Positions 27,504-35,351 of a stretch of 64,000 nucleotides of DNA are shown here, piece by piece. The notes under the pieces are model-generated. The model worked only from the letters and a program-made list of their open reading frames with translations. It did not search any database and was not told the origin of the DNA. Source of the stretch: Candidatus Bathyarchaeia archaeon (GTDB taxonomy: Archaea; Thermoproteota; Bathyarchaeia; Bathyarchaeales; Bathycorpusculaceae); assembly GCA_038873195.1 (NCBI GenBank), contig JAVZEV010000001.1, forward strand, positions 524,490-588,489, read 5' to 3'. Both the position numbers and the translations under genes were made by a program. Within the stretch, counting starts at the first letter, position 1. Every line of letters begins with the position of its first letter.

Positions 27504-28556
27504 ATGGAGATAAGAGAAATGGGAAAAGAGAAAGCAGAAAAGATTATTCTGTCTGATTATGGATGTTTTTTGGGAATGCAGAAGGGATGTTACATTCTTA
27601 AAGACAGACATGGAAACATAAAGAAGTTTCCACAGTTAGAAGCTGAAATCGGAGAAGTTGTTTTGATGAGTGGAAACATGGTTTCTACGGGTGTTTTGGC
27701 GTCTTTTGGTTATTGGGATATTGACGTTTTGGTGGCTACTCGGAACGGTAAACCCGTTGCTATACTTAAAAGTTTAGATGATGACAGTCACGTAAAAACT
27801 AGAATTTGCCAGTATGAAGCTTTTAAAAATGGAAAAAGCATTGAAATAGCCAAAACAATTTTGAAAGCTAAAATTGAAGGTCAAAATCAAATACTTAAGA
27901 AATACGGGTTGAAACAGCATGATATTGTTGGTTTAAGAGAAAGGATTAATGCTTTAAAAAGCAAAAAAATAATGGAAATTCGCAGAAAATTAATAGGAAT
28001 TGAAGGAAAACACACCAAAAAATACTTCAACCAGATTTTTCAGTTGTTTCCAGAACCTTTAAGGGTTGAACGCAGACGGTCATATAAAGCGTATGACGGA
28101 ATTAACAACCTTTTCAATTTGGCTTATGAAATACTCTATTACAAATGTTATCAAGCATTAATTAAAACTCATTTAGAACCTTTTCTAGGGTTTGTTCACG
28201 CATTGGAATATTCAAAGCCGAGTTTAGTGTTGGATTTCCAAGAAGTTTACCGTTATTTGGTTGATGATTTTGTAATTGAGTATGCTCAAGACTTAAAGCT
28301 TAAAGACTTCATAAGCAAAACAGAAATTGTTTCGAGAGATAAGCTGGGAAAACGCATTTATCTTAACAATGCGAAAACTAAAGATTTTCTTGTTGAATTG
28401 CATGGTTATTTTAAACGTAAAGTAGATGTTCCTAGAATAAAACATGGTTTTAAATGTGAAATTGAAACGTTAATTTTTGAGGAGGCTATGCTTTTGGCTA
28501 AATATTTACGGAATGAACGGCAAAAATGGTTTCCTAGAATAGTCAACCTTTCGTGA
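27504..28556 (+). CDS. cas1: Cas1 family integrase (casposase-like)
   Basis: A 350-residue Cas1 homologue. The N-terminal beta domain (LSDYGCFLGMQKG, then VVLMSGNMVSTGVLASFGY and DVLVATRNGKPVA) is followed by the helical catalytic domain with Arg100-Gln103 and KAKIEGQNQIL. The metal-binding triad is present: Glu167 in GIEGKHTKKYF, His232 in GFVHAL and Glu247 in LVLDFQEVYR. There is no C-terminal helix-turn-helix extension of the kind seen in several casposases. A TATA-like TTTTATTAA about 28 nt before the ATG suggests a leaderless message. It probably integrates the element by joining 3'-OH ends to target DNA. No adaptation partner (Cas2) or array is near. Confidence 0.9.
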   Translation: MEIREMGKEKAEKIILSDYGCFLGMQKGCYILKDRHGNIKKFPQLEAEIGEVVLMSGNMVSTGVLASFGYWDIDVLVATRNGKPVAILKSLDDDSHVKTRICQYEAFKNGKSIEIAKTILKAKIEGQNQILKKYGLKQHDIVGLRERINALKSKKIMEIRRKLIGIEGKHTKKYFNQIFQLFPEPLRVERRRSYKAYDGINNLFNLAYEILYYKCYQALIKTHLEPFLGFVHALEYSKPSLVLDFQEVYRYLVDDFVIEYAQDLKLKDFISKTEIVSRDKLGKRIYLNNAKTKDFLVELHGYFKRKVDVPRIKHGFKCEIETLIFEEAMLLAKYLRNERQKWFPRIVNLS

Positions 28557-28694
28557 ATGAACGTTTACCAACCAACCAGCAACCAACCAATAAAATAGCC
28601 TGTTCTAAGACACTTTTAAACAACAAAACAAAAACTAAACGTTCAGAAATTCAAATAAAAACGGGAAAAAACGGAATAATCGGTTGGAATAGAG

Positions 28695-29138
28695 TTAAAC
28701 GTATTCTTTTTGTTGTTTTTCTTTGTCTTGTTCTTTGATTAACCCGAAAATTTTAGCCCAAGATTCCATTCCTTCAAAAAGCCATTTGACAAATGGGTTG
28801 TATTCTGGCGTGAAAATGTGTAGTGGTGTTGGTGGAAGTTTTACTTGCTGTTTTGGTTGTTGTGGTTGTTCTGGTTGCTGTTCTGAAACGAATTCTTGTT
28901 CTTGTTGTTCTGGTTTTGGTTGTGGTTCTGAAAAGAATTCTTGTTGCGGTTCTGGTGTAATTTGCTGTTCTGGTTCTTTGGTTTTTTCTATTGTTGAAGG
29001 TTTTTGTTTTTCTGGTTTTTCTAATGTGAACACGTGTTTGTTCTTGCATCTATAACGTTGTATTCCGTCTCTTTTTCCGTGTTTGATTGCTTTTTCTCCG
29101 CATTTTGGACATTCAACTATTAAGCATTCTTCGGTCAT
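28695..29138 (-). CDS. Zinc-ribbon protein with Gln/Pro/Glu-rich linker
   Basis: A 147-residue three-part protein. Residues 9-33 form a zinc ribbon (CPKCGEKAIKHGKRDGIQRY then Cys), similar to the N-terminal ribbon of IS1-type InsA proteins. Residues about 40-105 are a low-complexity Pro/Gln/Glu linker. The C-terminus (PFVKWLFEGMESWAKIFGLI) is an amphipathic aromatic helix that could touch a membrane or partner. Last gene of the leftward array inside the Cas1 element. It could help target or regulate the element; unproven. Confidence 0.65.
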   Translation of the reverse strand: MTEECLIVECPKCGEKAIKHGKRDGIQRYRCKNKHVFTLEKPEKQKPSTIEKTKEPEQQITPEPQQEFFSEPQPKPEQQEQEFVSEQQPEQPQQPKQQVKLPPTPLHIFTPEYNPFVKWLFEGMESWAKIFGLIKEQDKEKQQKEYV

Positions 29139-29237
29139 GTTTAATCATCTCTGTATATAGCCCTATTAGACTAGTCAAAAGCATGGGAATTTTGCCACAG
29201 TTGTGGCACAATTGGGTTGAAGTCTGAAAGGGAATCA

Positions 29238-29402
29238 TTAGATAATCACATTTTCTATTTTGTCTGCAATGATTGAAGCTTTTTCTCTGATTTCTTTGGG
29301 AATCCATATTCTTTTGGGAATGTTTGTTCCGTAAATGTCAGCTAGACAAAATGCTAAGATGTTTGTTTTATCGCATTTTCTAAGTTTTGTTTTTGCAACC
29401 AT
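29238..29402 (-). CDS. Small conserved-looking fragment, possibly the 3' part of an interrupted gene
   Basis: From an internal Met (29402) 54 residues are open, ending at TAA 29238. The frame is open upstream to 29514, where it meets the stop codon of the preceding ORF in the same frame. The intervening codons read naturally (WKIYLDNEGNYWLYAFSPDG) but offer no start codon. So this is either the downstream part of a gene split by a TAA, or a short protein starting at the Met. No family recognised. Part of the Cas1 element cargo. Confidence 0.45.
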   Translation of the reverse strand: MVAKTKLRKCDKTNILAFCLADIYGTNIPKRIWIPKEIREKASIIADKIENVII

Positions 29403-29513
29403 TTTTTTACCGTCTGGACTGAAAGCATACAGCCAATAATTGCCTTCGTTGTCTAAGTAGATTTTCCAGCGATGAACGTGTGTTAGGAAAAGAAGGTTTC
29501 TGTTTTTGCGGTA

Positions 29514-29777
29514 TTAGTATTCTGTTTTTATTGGTTTTGATGTTGTATAAACTGAAAGTTTTTTGCCTTCTGGCGTGTTGTGTAAAATTTCAACTTTTAG
29601 GTTCTCCGTAGTTGTTGTGTCTTCTTTGAATTCTGGCGGTTCTGGTTCTGGCATTAGGCTTTCGAGTTTCTCTTGTGTTTTTGCTTTTTTAATGTATTTG
29701 CTGAATTGTCTTCGGGTTATTTTTTTGTTGATGTAGTCTGTGAAGGGTGTTTCAGTTTTGGTTTTTTTCTTTGTCAT
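29514..29777 (-). CDS. Small basic/acidic protein of the Cas1 element
   Basis: An 87-residue protein from the Met at 29777 (MTKKKTKTETPF). It has a Lys-rich first half (INKKITRRQFSKYIKKAKTQ) and an acidic Pro-rich second half. No family recognised. The frame continues past the TAA for 92 more codons of sensible composition, so it may be the 5' part of a larger gene. A longer ORF to 29960 in this frame overlaps two neighbours and looks spurious. Translation appears coupled to the gene upstream by a 26-nt overlap. Confidence 0.5.
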   Translation of the reverse strand: MTKKKTKTETPFTDYINKKITRRQFSKYIKKAKTQEKLESLMPEPEPPEFKEDTTTTENLKVEILHNTPEGKKLSVYTTSKPIKTEY

Positions 29778-29898
29778 TTTGCAGTTCCTTCTTTTCCGTT
29801 TCATGTTTGAGAAGGCTTTTAGCCATGAGTTTTGCTGAAAGCTCAACGGCTTTTTCTCTGATTTTGTCTTTTCTGGTTGTTTCTGTTTTGTTAGACAA
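29752..29898 (-). CDS. 48-residue charged protein of the Cas1 element
   Basis: TTG start at 29898, overlapping the stop of the previous gene by 8 nt; it reads MSNKTETTRKDKIREKAVEL and ends QNDKEKNQN. It is probably a single amphipathic helix. Too short to assign; supported only by gene packing and composition. Confidence 0.4.
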   Translation of the reverse strand: MSNKTETTRKDKIREKAVELSAKLMAKSLLKHETEKKELQNDKEKNQN

Positions 29899-30187
29899 TG
29901 TAGGCTAGTCTCCTTTGGTTGTTTTGCTCGTAGTATTCGCTTGTCTGGATTAGTATGCACAGCATTTTTAGGAATTCTTTAGGTTTAAAACGGAAAATTG
30001 TTGTTTTGTTGACTTTCCAATAGATACATTTTTGGGTTAAGTAAACTTCCGTGTTACCTGCTTTTTGTTTTCCAATTATGTTTTTTGGTAGTTTTTTGAC
30101 TTTTTGAGTTTTAATTTTTATCGGTTTTTTGGGTGGAATTTGACCTTTATAGAAAAGTTTATAAAGGTTCTCTTGCTTACTTGTCAT
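29891..30187 (-). CDS. 98-residue basic protein of the Cas1 element
   Basis: A Lys-rich protein (PPKKPIKIKTQKVKKLPKN at residues 18-36) with a more ordered C-terminal half containing EVYLTQKCIYWKVNK and FRFKPKEFLKML. The charge suggests nucleic-acid contact. AAAGGA lies about 9 nt before the ATG. It overlaps the next small ORF by 8 nt. No family recognised. Confidence 0.55.
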   Translation of the reverse strand: MTSKQENLYKLFYKGQIPPKKPIKIKTQKVKKLPKNIIGKQKAGNTEVYLTQKCIYWKVNKTTIFRFKPKEFLKMLCILIQTSEYYEQNNQRRLAYIV

Positions 30188-30220
30188 TTGTCTATCATTC
30201 CTTTTCTTTTTGTAAAGTTT

Positions 30221-30331
30221 TTAGTAAGTCTCCGTTTTCTGTTTTGGAATGAAAAGGTTAAAGAGCCATTTGAAAAAGTCTGCGATTGCATTTAGTATCA
30301 TGCTGAAAAAATTAACTATTGCGTCGAACAT
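30221..30331 (-). CDS. 36-residue aromatic amphipathic peptide
   Basis: ATG at 30331 preceded by GGTGA with a 7-nt gap. The peptide (MFDAIVNFFSMILNAIADFF, then KWLFNLFIPKQ) is a single hydrophobic or amphipathic helix rich in Phe and Trp. Such peptides are common in archaeal viruses and plasmids, as membrane or virion components. Its KWLF segment recalls the C-terminal helix of the zinc-ribbon protein in the same element. It starts 12 nt after the 181-residue gene. Confidence 0.55.
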   Translation of the reverse strand: MFDAIVNFFSMILNAIADFFKWLFNLFIPKQKTETY

Positions 30332-30343
30332 TATGGTTTCACC

Positions 30344-30889
30344 TTAAATGGTTGTGTATCTTATTGCGAAGCGTTCTCTGATTGTTATGTCCAGCAGTAA
30401 TTTGTTATTGACGTTGTCGTAGTCAATTGTTACGCCATCTGTGTCTGGTTTAAAGTATAATTCTATGTAACCGTCTTCTTGAGCAAACACGAAAGGAACG
30501 TTTACGCCAAGCTTCAGCAAATCAACTTTGCTTCTGTCAGTCGGAGAAGTCTTATTCATATAGGCTGTTCTTTTTTTGGTTATTATTTGTTTGCGAGTTT
30601 TGGGTGCGTTGCTCAAGACTATTTTAACTTCTCCTTCTATGTCGTTGTTTGATGAATCATGCAGTTCTAGATGGAATAATCCGCCTATGTATTGGTCGTA
30701 TATTTGCGGTCTTTTTCCTACTGCTACGAGTGTTTGTTTAGGTATTTTGTATTCTCCGATTAGCGTGTAACCTTCATAATCAGCAAAACCTATTCCTTCA
30801 CCCATTTTGTCTTTTAAGCATTGCACATCTTCTTTTAGGAAGTCAAATTGGGTTAACGTTTTGCTGTATTCATTGTAATTCACTGGCAT
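30344..30889 (-). CDS. 181-residue beta-rich protein, first gene of the leftward array
   Basis: A protein with many predicted beta strands (GYTLIGEYKIPKQTLVAVG, GLFHLELHDSS, EGEVKIVLSN, DGYIELYFKP, KLLLDITIRE) and no membrane segment or catalytic motif. The strand-rich layout and position as the first and best-expressed gene would suit a virion or other structural protein, but no homologue is recognised. RBS GGTGAT precedes the ATG, and a TATA box lies about 70 nt upstream at the right end of the element. Confidence 0.6.
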   Translation of the reverse strand: MPVNYNEYSKTLTQFDFLKEDVQCLKDKMGEGIGFADYEGYTLIGEYKIPKQTLVAVGKRPQIYDQYIGGLFHLELHDSSNNDIEGEVKIVLSNAPKTRKQIITKKRTAYMNKTSPTDRSKVDLLKLGVNVPFVFAQEDGYIELYFKPDTDGVTIDYDNVNNKLLLDITIRERFAIRYTTI

Positions 30890-30958
30890 TTTTTATCACC
30901 TTTTATTTTTTGTTCTTTTTTCTAGGACTAAACGTCCCAATCTATAATTTGTCAATCA

Positions 30959-30969
30959 GATATATAAAC
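30959..30969 (-). promoter_or_regulatory. TATA box for the leftward array of the Cas1 element
   Basis: On the minus strand this reads TTTATATATCT. It lies between the right terminal repeat and the 181-residue gene, and predicts a leader of about 45-50 nt containing GGTGAT. Confidence 0.6.
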
Positions 30970-31090
30970 AATTCGATGTTTTTCGAACTATGGGAATTTC
31001 CCAATATTTTATTCGAAGTCATATCGTATAAGTCAAATGATACAACACATATCTCACAACTAAAACCAGAACCTCACCCTTCCCTAACCC

Positions 31091-31125
31091 TTTCCGATTT
31101 TTTTGGGTTTGGGTTTGGGTTTGGG
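31091..31125 (-). repeat. Right terminal inverted repeat
   Basis: The complement of the left repeat, but with four GGG blocks instead of three, so it is one 6-nt TTTGGG unit longer. Confidence 0.9.
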
Positions 31126-31138
31126 TTAAAATTTTTAT
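31126..31138. repeat. Right target-site duplication of the Cas1 element
   Basis: Identical 13 bp to 27258-27270. It overlaps the TATA-like TTTTTATATT of the downstream AbrB-like gene, so insertion regenerated that promoter. Confidence 0.88.
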
Positions 31139-31195
31139 ATTCAAACACAACAATAAGAAAAATAATAGTTGCTACTTTGGGGCGCGAAAGCGCCT

Positions 31196-31369
31196 ATGAC
31201 CGGCGAAGGAAAAGGCAAAATCGTCGACAGAGGCAAAAAATACAGAAAAATTTTCATTTACATACCCAAAGAAGTCTCCTCTGACACAAGCTTCCCATTC
31301 AAAATAGGCGAAGATGTAACCGTAAAAATCGAAGGAAAAAAACTAATCATAGAGAAAAAACAGCAATAG
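31196..31369 (+). CDS. AbrB/SpoVT-like DNA-binding protein
   Basis: A 57-residue protein from the ATG at 31196. It reads KGKIVDRGKKYRKIFIYIPK, then GEDVTVKIEGKKLIIEK, the strand pattern of the swapped-hairpin AbrB fold found in antitoxins and regulators. It probably belongs to the chromosome, beyond the element's right end, and was the original neighbour of the V4R gene. The TATA element is in the target duplication. No toxin gene follows. Confidence 0.6.
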   Translation: MTGEGKGKIVDRGKKYRKIFIYIPKEVSSDTSFPFKIGEDVTVKIEGKKLIIEKKQQ

Positions 31370-31530
31370 AACCCAACAATCATATAATTACATTCAACCC
31401 ATCAGACAAACATAAACAAATAAGGGTAGTTCCAGACCTCTTTCTAGAATTGAACCCATACCAATTTCTAGTTTCTATTTTGGTTTTCTCTTGGATCTAG
31501 GCTTGAATAGTGACTCTGTATTTCTTCGAG

Positions 31531-33800
31531 CTATGGGTGAGCAATTTCGGTTCTGTGTGGTTCGTTTTTGGACTTACTCCCCGTCTTTAAATCATTCGTC
31601 TGTTTTGTCAGAGCGGCATCGGAGCGCTTGCGATGCTTGATCTCAAATATTCCAACGACGACAAACAGCAGAATCAAGAAAAGCAACAGGTACCAAGGTA
31701 CTACAATGATATTGCGCGCAGAATGCTCATAGAAGAAGTAGAAGTACACGTTTTCGGAGTCAGTGAAATTGCTGAATTGGACTTTGGTTCCGTTGATGAA
31801 AATGCTGATGTTACTCTGCCAAAGTTGCTGATAAACGAGTTTGGGCACGGTGATTCTACAGAAACCGCGTGTGCCTTCTGAGCCTTCCACATTGAAGCTT
31901 ATCGCCTTCGCAGTTTCAAGATACTGGAAGCCTGACACTGTTGAATTGCTCTCGATGTCAACTTGAAAGATGTTTCCCGAGACGACAATGTCGTACTCGT
32001 GAATTTGACCCATCAGAGGATACTTGTCTTGTGCTTCTCCCGAGATGATGTAGTACGGGAAGCCTACACCCGTGGCTTGTGAGTCAACTCCCACATAGTC
32101 ACTCCAAAAGTTGCCTCCAGAAGGGTATCCGTTGTCAAATGTGTTGTTTGAGCCTGAGACAATCACCAGCTGGCGAGGGCCTTGTAGACCGGGCTCTTGT
32201 ATGAAGTTGTTGTGATATACCACACAGAACCAAGATTGATTCAAGTACAAGTTAGCTCCGTAGTAATTGTACATTAATGTGTTGGCTATCACTCTGGTGT
32301 TGTTTGACATGGTGAGTATGACGCCATAGGTACTGGAAGCTATAATGTTTCTGTAAATCGTGCAATTTGGAGACGCCACAAGTTCTATGTTGAGCCCAGG
32401 GTTATTTATGGCGACGTAGTTGTCTCTGATTATGTTTCTTGGACTATTGCGAAGTAGTATGCCTTGCCGGTTGGCCGTAATGCTATTGTTTGCGATTGTG
32501 GAATTTGTTGTGAATGCTAGGAGAAGGCTTTGCCCGTTATTTGTGAGGTTCAGGTTCTGAACCGTTATATTCGTGCAGTTAACGAGTGCAACGTATCCTG
32601 CATCATTTGGAACAGCAAGATTGTGCTTATCAACCCAGTAGTAGATTGGTCTTCCGTCGATTTTATTAGATGTGTCAACGTCATTTATGAAGTTTGATAA
32701 GTCGCCCTGCATACTCAAATTAAAGCTTCCCTTGTTCTTTTCCATCATGTTATTTCTTAATGTCATATTGCTGCCTCCAAGAACCAGTCCATAGGGAGCT
32801 ATTGAGTCGTCTCCTAACGCTCTGGCAATGCTCGCAGTGTTGCCCGTAATATTGTTGTAAGTTACAGTGTTATTGCACCCGTTTATCACGAACCCCACTG
32901 CGCAGTTTTCCGCAACATTGCTCTCAACAGTAGCGTTGAAAACATTAAGAACGATCCCTCTGTTGGAACTGTTTGCAATGAAGTTATGGCTGATTATGTG
33001 GTTTGTTCCAGAGAATTCTAGCGCCAGCGTATCTCCAGCTGAGTGGATAGAGGCTTCCTGCTCGGTCCAGAAGTGTACGAGTCTGTTAGAGTCCACAATG
33101 GTTTGGTCGCCGTTCCCAATTATTCCATGTCTGCAGTTTGTCACATTGTTCGCATAGATACTGCAGTTTGAACCAGAGTACTGAATGGCATCTTTAGCAC
33201 CATTCACCACATTTTCCCGTATAATGCAATCTGTAACATTGATAAGCCATATTCCATGGCCCAATGAACCACTGTCCAAGTAGCGGTCGCTGCAGTTAAC
33301 TATGTTCTTGCTGATTAAGTCTTGAGAACTGTTCTCGACGCGTATAGCGCCCAAGTTGACAGTGTTTCCGATTATGCTGTTGTTTTGACCTGTCGAGAAA
33401 ATTTCGTCGGGGGGATAATCTAAGCCGTGTATACTGCCCGAAATCGTTATTCCACTTATAGTTGTATTCATGCACTCAGCTGCCGTGACGCTGCCGAAAC
33501 CATTAGATTTTCCACAATGACTCCAACGCGACCATTTACGTTGATTGAGCCTTGAAGCGTATGATTGTTGCCGTTGAAAACGATGTTGTCCCGCAGAATC
33601 TCAATGTTGGAATCCAACATATCGCCGATGACGATGTAGGTAACATTGTCGCTGGATGTTATGGGCGCGGTAACTGGAAAAATCGAACCATCAGGATTTA
33701 TATAGACAGTTGTGGTTGCACGAGAAATCTTAACAGCGCAACCCATGACCGAAAGAGATGAGACAAGCAACATTAGGATAATAGGCGACGGCTTCCCCAA
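31531..33800 (-). pseudogene. NosD-like right-handed beta-helix surface protein, frameshifted
   Basis: Two minus-strand reading frames together give one protein of about 755 residues. The first (33800-33468) has a signal peptide and begins a beta-helix (VFNGNNHTLQG); it stops after AASRQLSA. The second (from 33471) continues as Asn-rich repeats of the form NNxIxxNxIxxN, typical of NosD/periplasmic copper-binding-like parallel beta-helices, and ends with one membrane helix (WYLLLFLILLFVVVG) and a basic tail. Reading the second frame upstream gives NGFGSVTAAECMNTTISG, which fits the first frame after a one-base shift near AATCTAATGG. It is an extracellular membrane-anchored protein in intact form. 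Confidence 0.8.
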
Positions 33801-33927
33801 GTCGATCGTCTCTCACTAAATGTAGCGTGACTAACAGCTAATAACTTTTTTGATTTAACTGGTGGTGACCCGTTTTTCCTCACTTAGGACAGGACATCTA
33901 GCACAAGTGGTCAAGATCTATCGTTGG

Positions 33928-34000
33928 TAGCCCGGGAGAGATTCGAACTCTCGTCGGCGGGTCCAAAGCCCGCTATGCTTGTCCGCTACACCACCGGGCT
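33928..34000 (-). tRNA. tRNA-Gln (anticodon UUG)
   Basis: The minus strand folds as a cloverleaf with acceptor AGCCCGG/CCGGGCT, anticodon stem GCGGG/CCCGC with loop CTTTGGA (anticodon TTG), and T-arm GAGAG/CTCTC. Discriminator A is followed by encoded CCA (33925-33927). Confidence 0.95.
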
Positions 34001-34022
34001 TCTGTTCGGCAAAGTCTTTCAG

Positions 34023-35138
34023 TTAACTCTTTCTTAAGTGATTTTTGATTAAAACTTTCCTATCTCGTCGTATTTTAAGCGTTATTTCTCGGGTTTTCTC
34101 GATAGCCCGCTTCGCTTCACGCGTGTTTATGTCAGCTAATTCAAAAAATTTTGTTATGTTCTCATAGTTTTTCGGGTTTTTTTCTCCGAGGCTTTTCAAA
34201 GAGCGCATCATAGTCGTGTAGTCAACTTTGACTTTTTCGATTAGTGATGTCAGCCAGACATAGTTTTCAACAATGTCAATAAGCACGTTGTTTAGGTAGT
34301 GTGTTGTTTCAGCGAGTTTTCCGTTTTCAATTAGAGAGCTTGCACGTAATACCATGCCATTAAGAAAAGCGGGAGACAGATAATAATTCAGTTTAGTCCT
34401 AACCTTAAAGTGTGCAGACTCCAAAACCGGAAGATTCTGCAAGGCTGTCACTCTTGCTTCGTCCCAAATAAGCTTGAAAAGACGTAGTTTTTCTTTGACA
34501 CTTTCATTATCCACCTTGTTCAACCTTGACATTTCCATGTACTCCTTAAACAAATCGGACATTTCCAGTTTTGCCGCTGAAGTTTCCAATCGCTCTATAA
34601 ACCGGCTGTTCGAGAAAGGCTCAAGAGCAATTTCAACCAAAACTTTCAAAATGCTTTCTAAGGCGACAGCGGCGAAAAGATAAGCGCTTTCAAAATCTTC
34701 TCTTGAAAAGGCTGAGGTTGCACGGCTCAAGTATATATCTGAATCTACGACGTGCGCTTCTGTTCGAATGTCAACACGCTCAGTTGAGTTGTAGAATTTA
34801 GTCATCAAAAGTTTAGTGTTTGTCAAAGACCAATCCCTATCATAGAGGATTTGCATCTCGTAGAGTTTTTGGTCTATTTCGGGAGGAATTGGACCGTGAA
34901 TCCACCGTTTCGGAACATGGTCTAAGTCTATAAGTAAACCAGCTGCGTCGATTCTTTCTACATACTCGTAGTTGAAGCTGCTTTTGTCGAGAATTAATAA
35001 GTCAACATCACTTGACGCTGAAGCTTCGCCTCGGCTCCAACTTCCAAACAAGCCTATACCATAAACGTTTTCTTTAACCCGCAACTCAGCAACGGTTTTC
35101 TCCAGTGTTCTGCGTATTTTTTCTGGAAGCTTCAACAC
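34023..35138 (-). CDS. Nucleotidyltransferase with C-terminal helical domain
   Basis: A 371-residue protein. Residues about 5-100 are a minimal nucleotidyltransferase domain with GLFGSWSRGEASASSDVDLL, the GS-x9-DxD site. The remaining 270 residues are helical and may be a HEPN-like or other accessory domain. Separate MNT/HEPN pairs act as toxin-antitoxin modules in which the MNT AMPylates the toxin; here the parts are fused, so the function is uncertain. Single gene immediately after tRNA-Gln on the same strand. Confidence 0.7.
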   Translation of the reverse strand: MLKLPEKIRRTLEKTVAELRVKENVYGIGLFGSWSRGEASASSDVDLLILDKSSFNYEYVERIDAAGLLIDLDHVPKRWIHGPIPPEIDQKLYEMQILYDRDWSLTNTKLLMTKFYNSTERVDIRTEAHVVDSDIYLSRATSAFSREDFESAYLFAAVALESILKVLVEIALEPFSNSRFIERLETSAAKLEMSDLFKEYMEMSRLNKVDNESVKEKLRLFKLIWDEARVTALQNLPVLESAHFKVRTKLNYYLSPAFLNGMVLRASSLIENGKLAETTHYLNNVLIDIVENYVWLTSLIEKVKVDYTTMMRSLKSLGEKNPKNYENITKFFELADINTREAKRAIEKTREITLKIRRDRKVLIKNHLRKS

Positions 35139-35225
35139 TTAAACCACTCTCCTTCCTTTATAGTTAGTAGTTTGTGTAAGTATTCAAAATTTGTGAAATG
35201 GATACTCCTAAAAGAACCGTAAAAC

Positions 35226-35235
35226 TTATATATTA
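35226..35235 (+). promoter_or_regulatory. TATA box for the tfb gene
   Basis: TTATATATTA lies about 120 nt before the tfb ATG, so the message has a leader of roughly 95 nt. The leader contains a three-codon ORF (ATG TAC TGA at 35269) and a longer open frame without a start codon ending TGA at 35343. Confidence 0.55.
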
Positions 35236-35351
35236 AAACATTTCATCTGAATAGGCACACGGGGCCGGATGTACTGATTTCTGTTCCCGAAGAATTTGAT
35301 GAGGAACCCGAAAAAAGTGACGGTTCTCCAGCAATATTGGAGTGAATAAAA

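Larger units (their letters stand above)
27271..31125. mobile_element. Casposon-like Cas1 transposon (3.86 kb, no polymerase)
   Basis: The element is delimited by terminal inverted repeats (left 27271-27299, right 31091-31125) and an exact 13-14 bp target duplication. It contains cas1 reading inward from the left end and an opposing array of small genes reading inward from the right end. The interior is more AT-rich than neighbouring genes and has small ORFs unlike chromosomal ones. No cas2, CRISPR repeats, polB, HNH nuclease or tRNA target is seen. Casposons use a Cas1 homologue as integrase, and described families usually encode PolB, so this would be a reduced or new type. It sits between a V4R gene and an AbrB-like gene. 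Confidence 0.85.

Noticed and set aside
28553-28738. 61-codon ORF overlapping the cas1 stop
   Set aside because: The composition is low-complexity, it overlaps the zinc-ribbon gene on the other strand, and no binding site or conserved motif is visible.
29778-29960. N-terminal extension of the 87-residue cargo ORF to 148 residues
   Set aside because: It overlaps two other small genes in another frame and begins inside one of them; the Met at 29777 is the better start.
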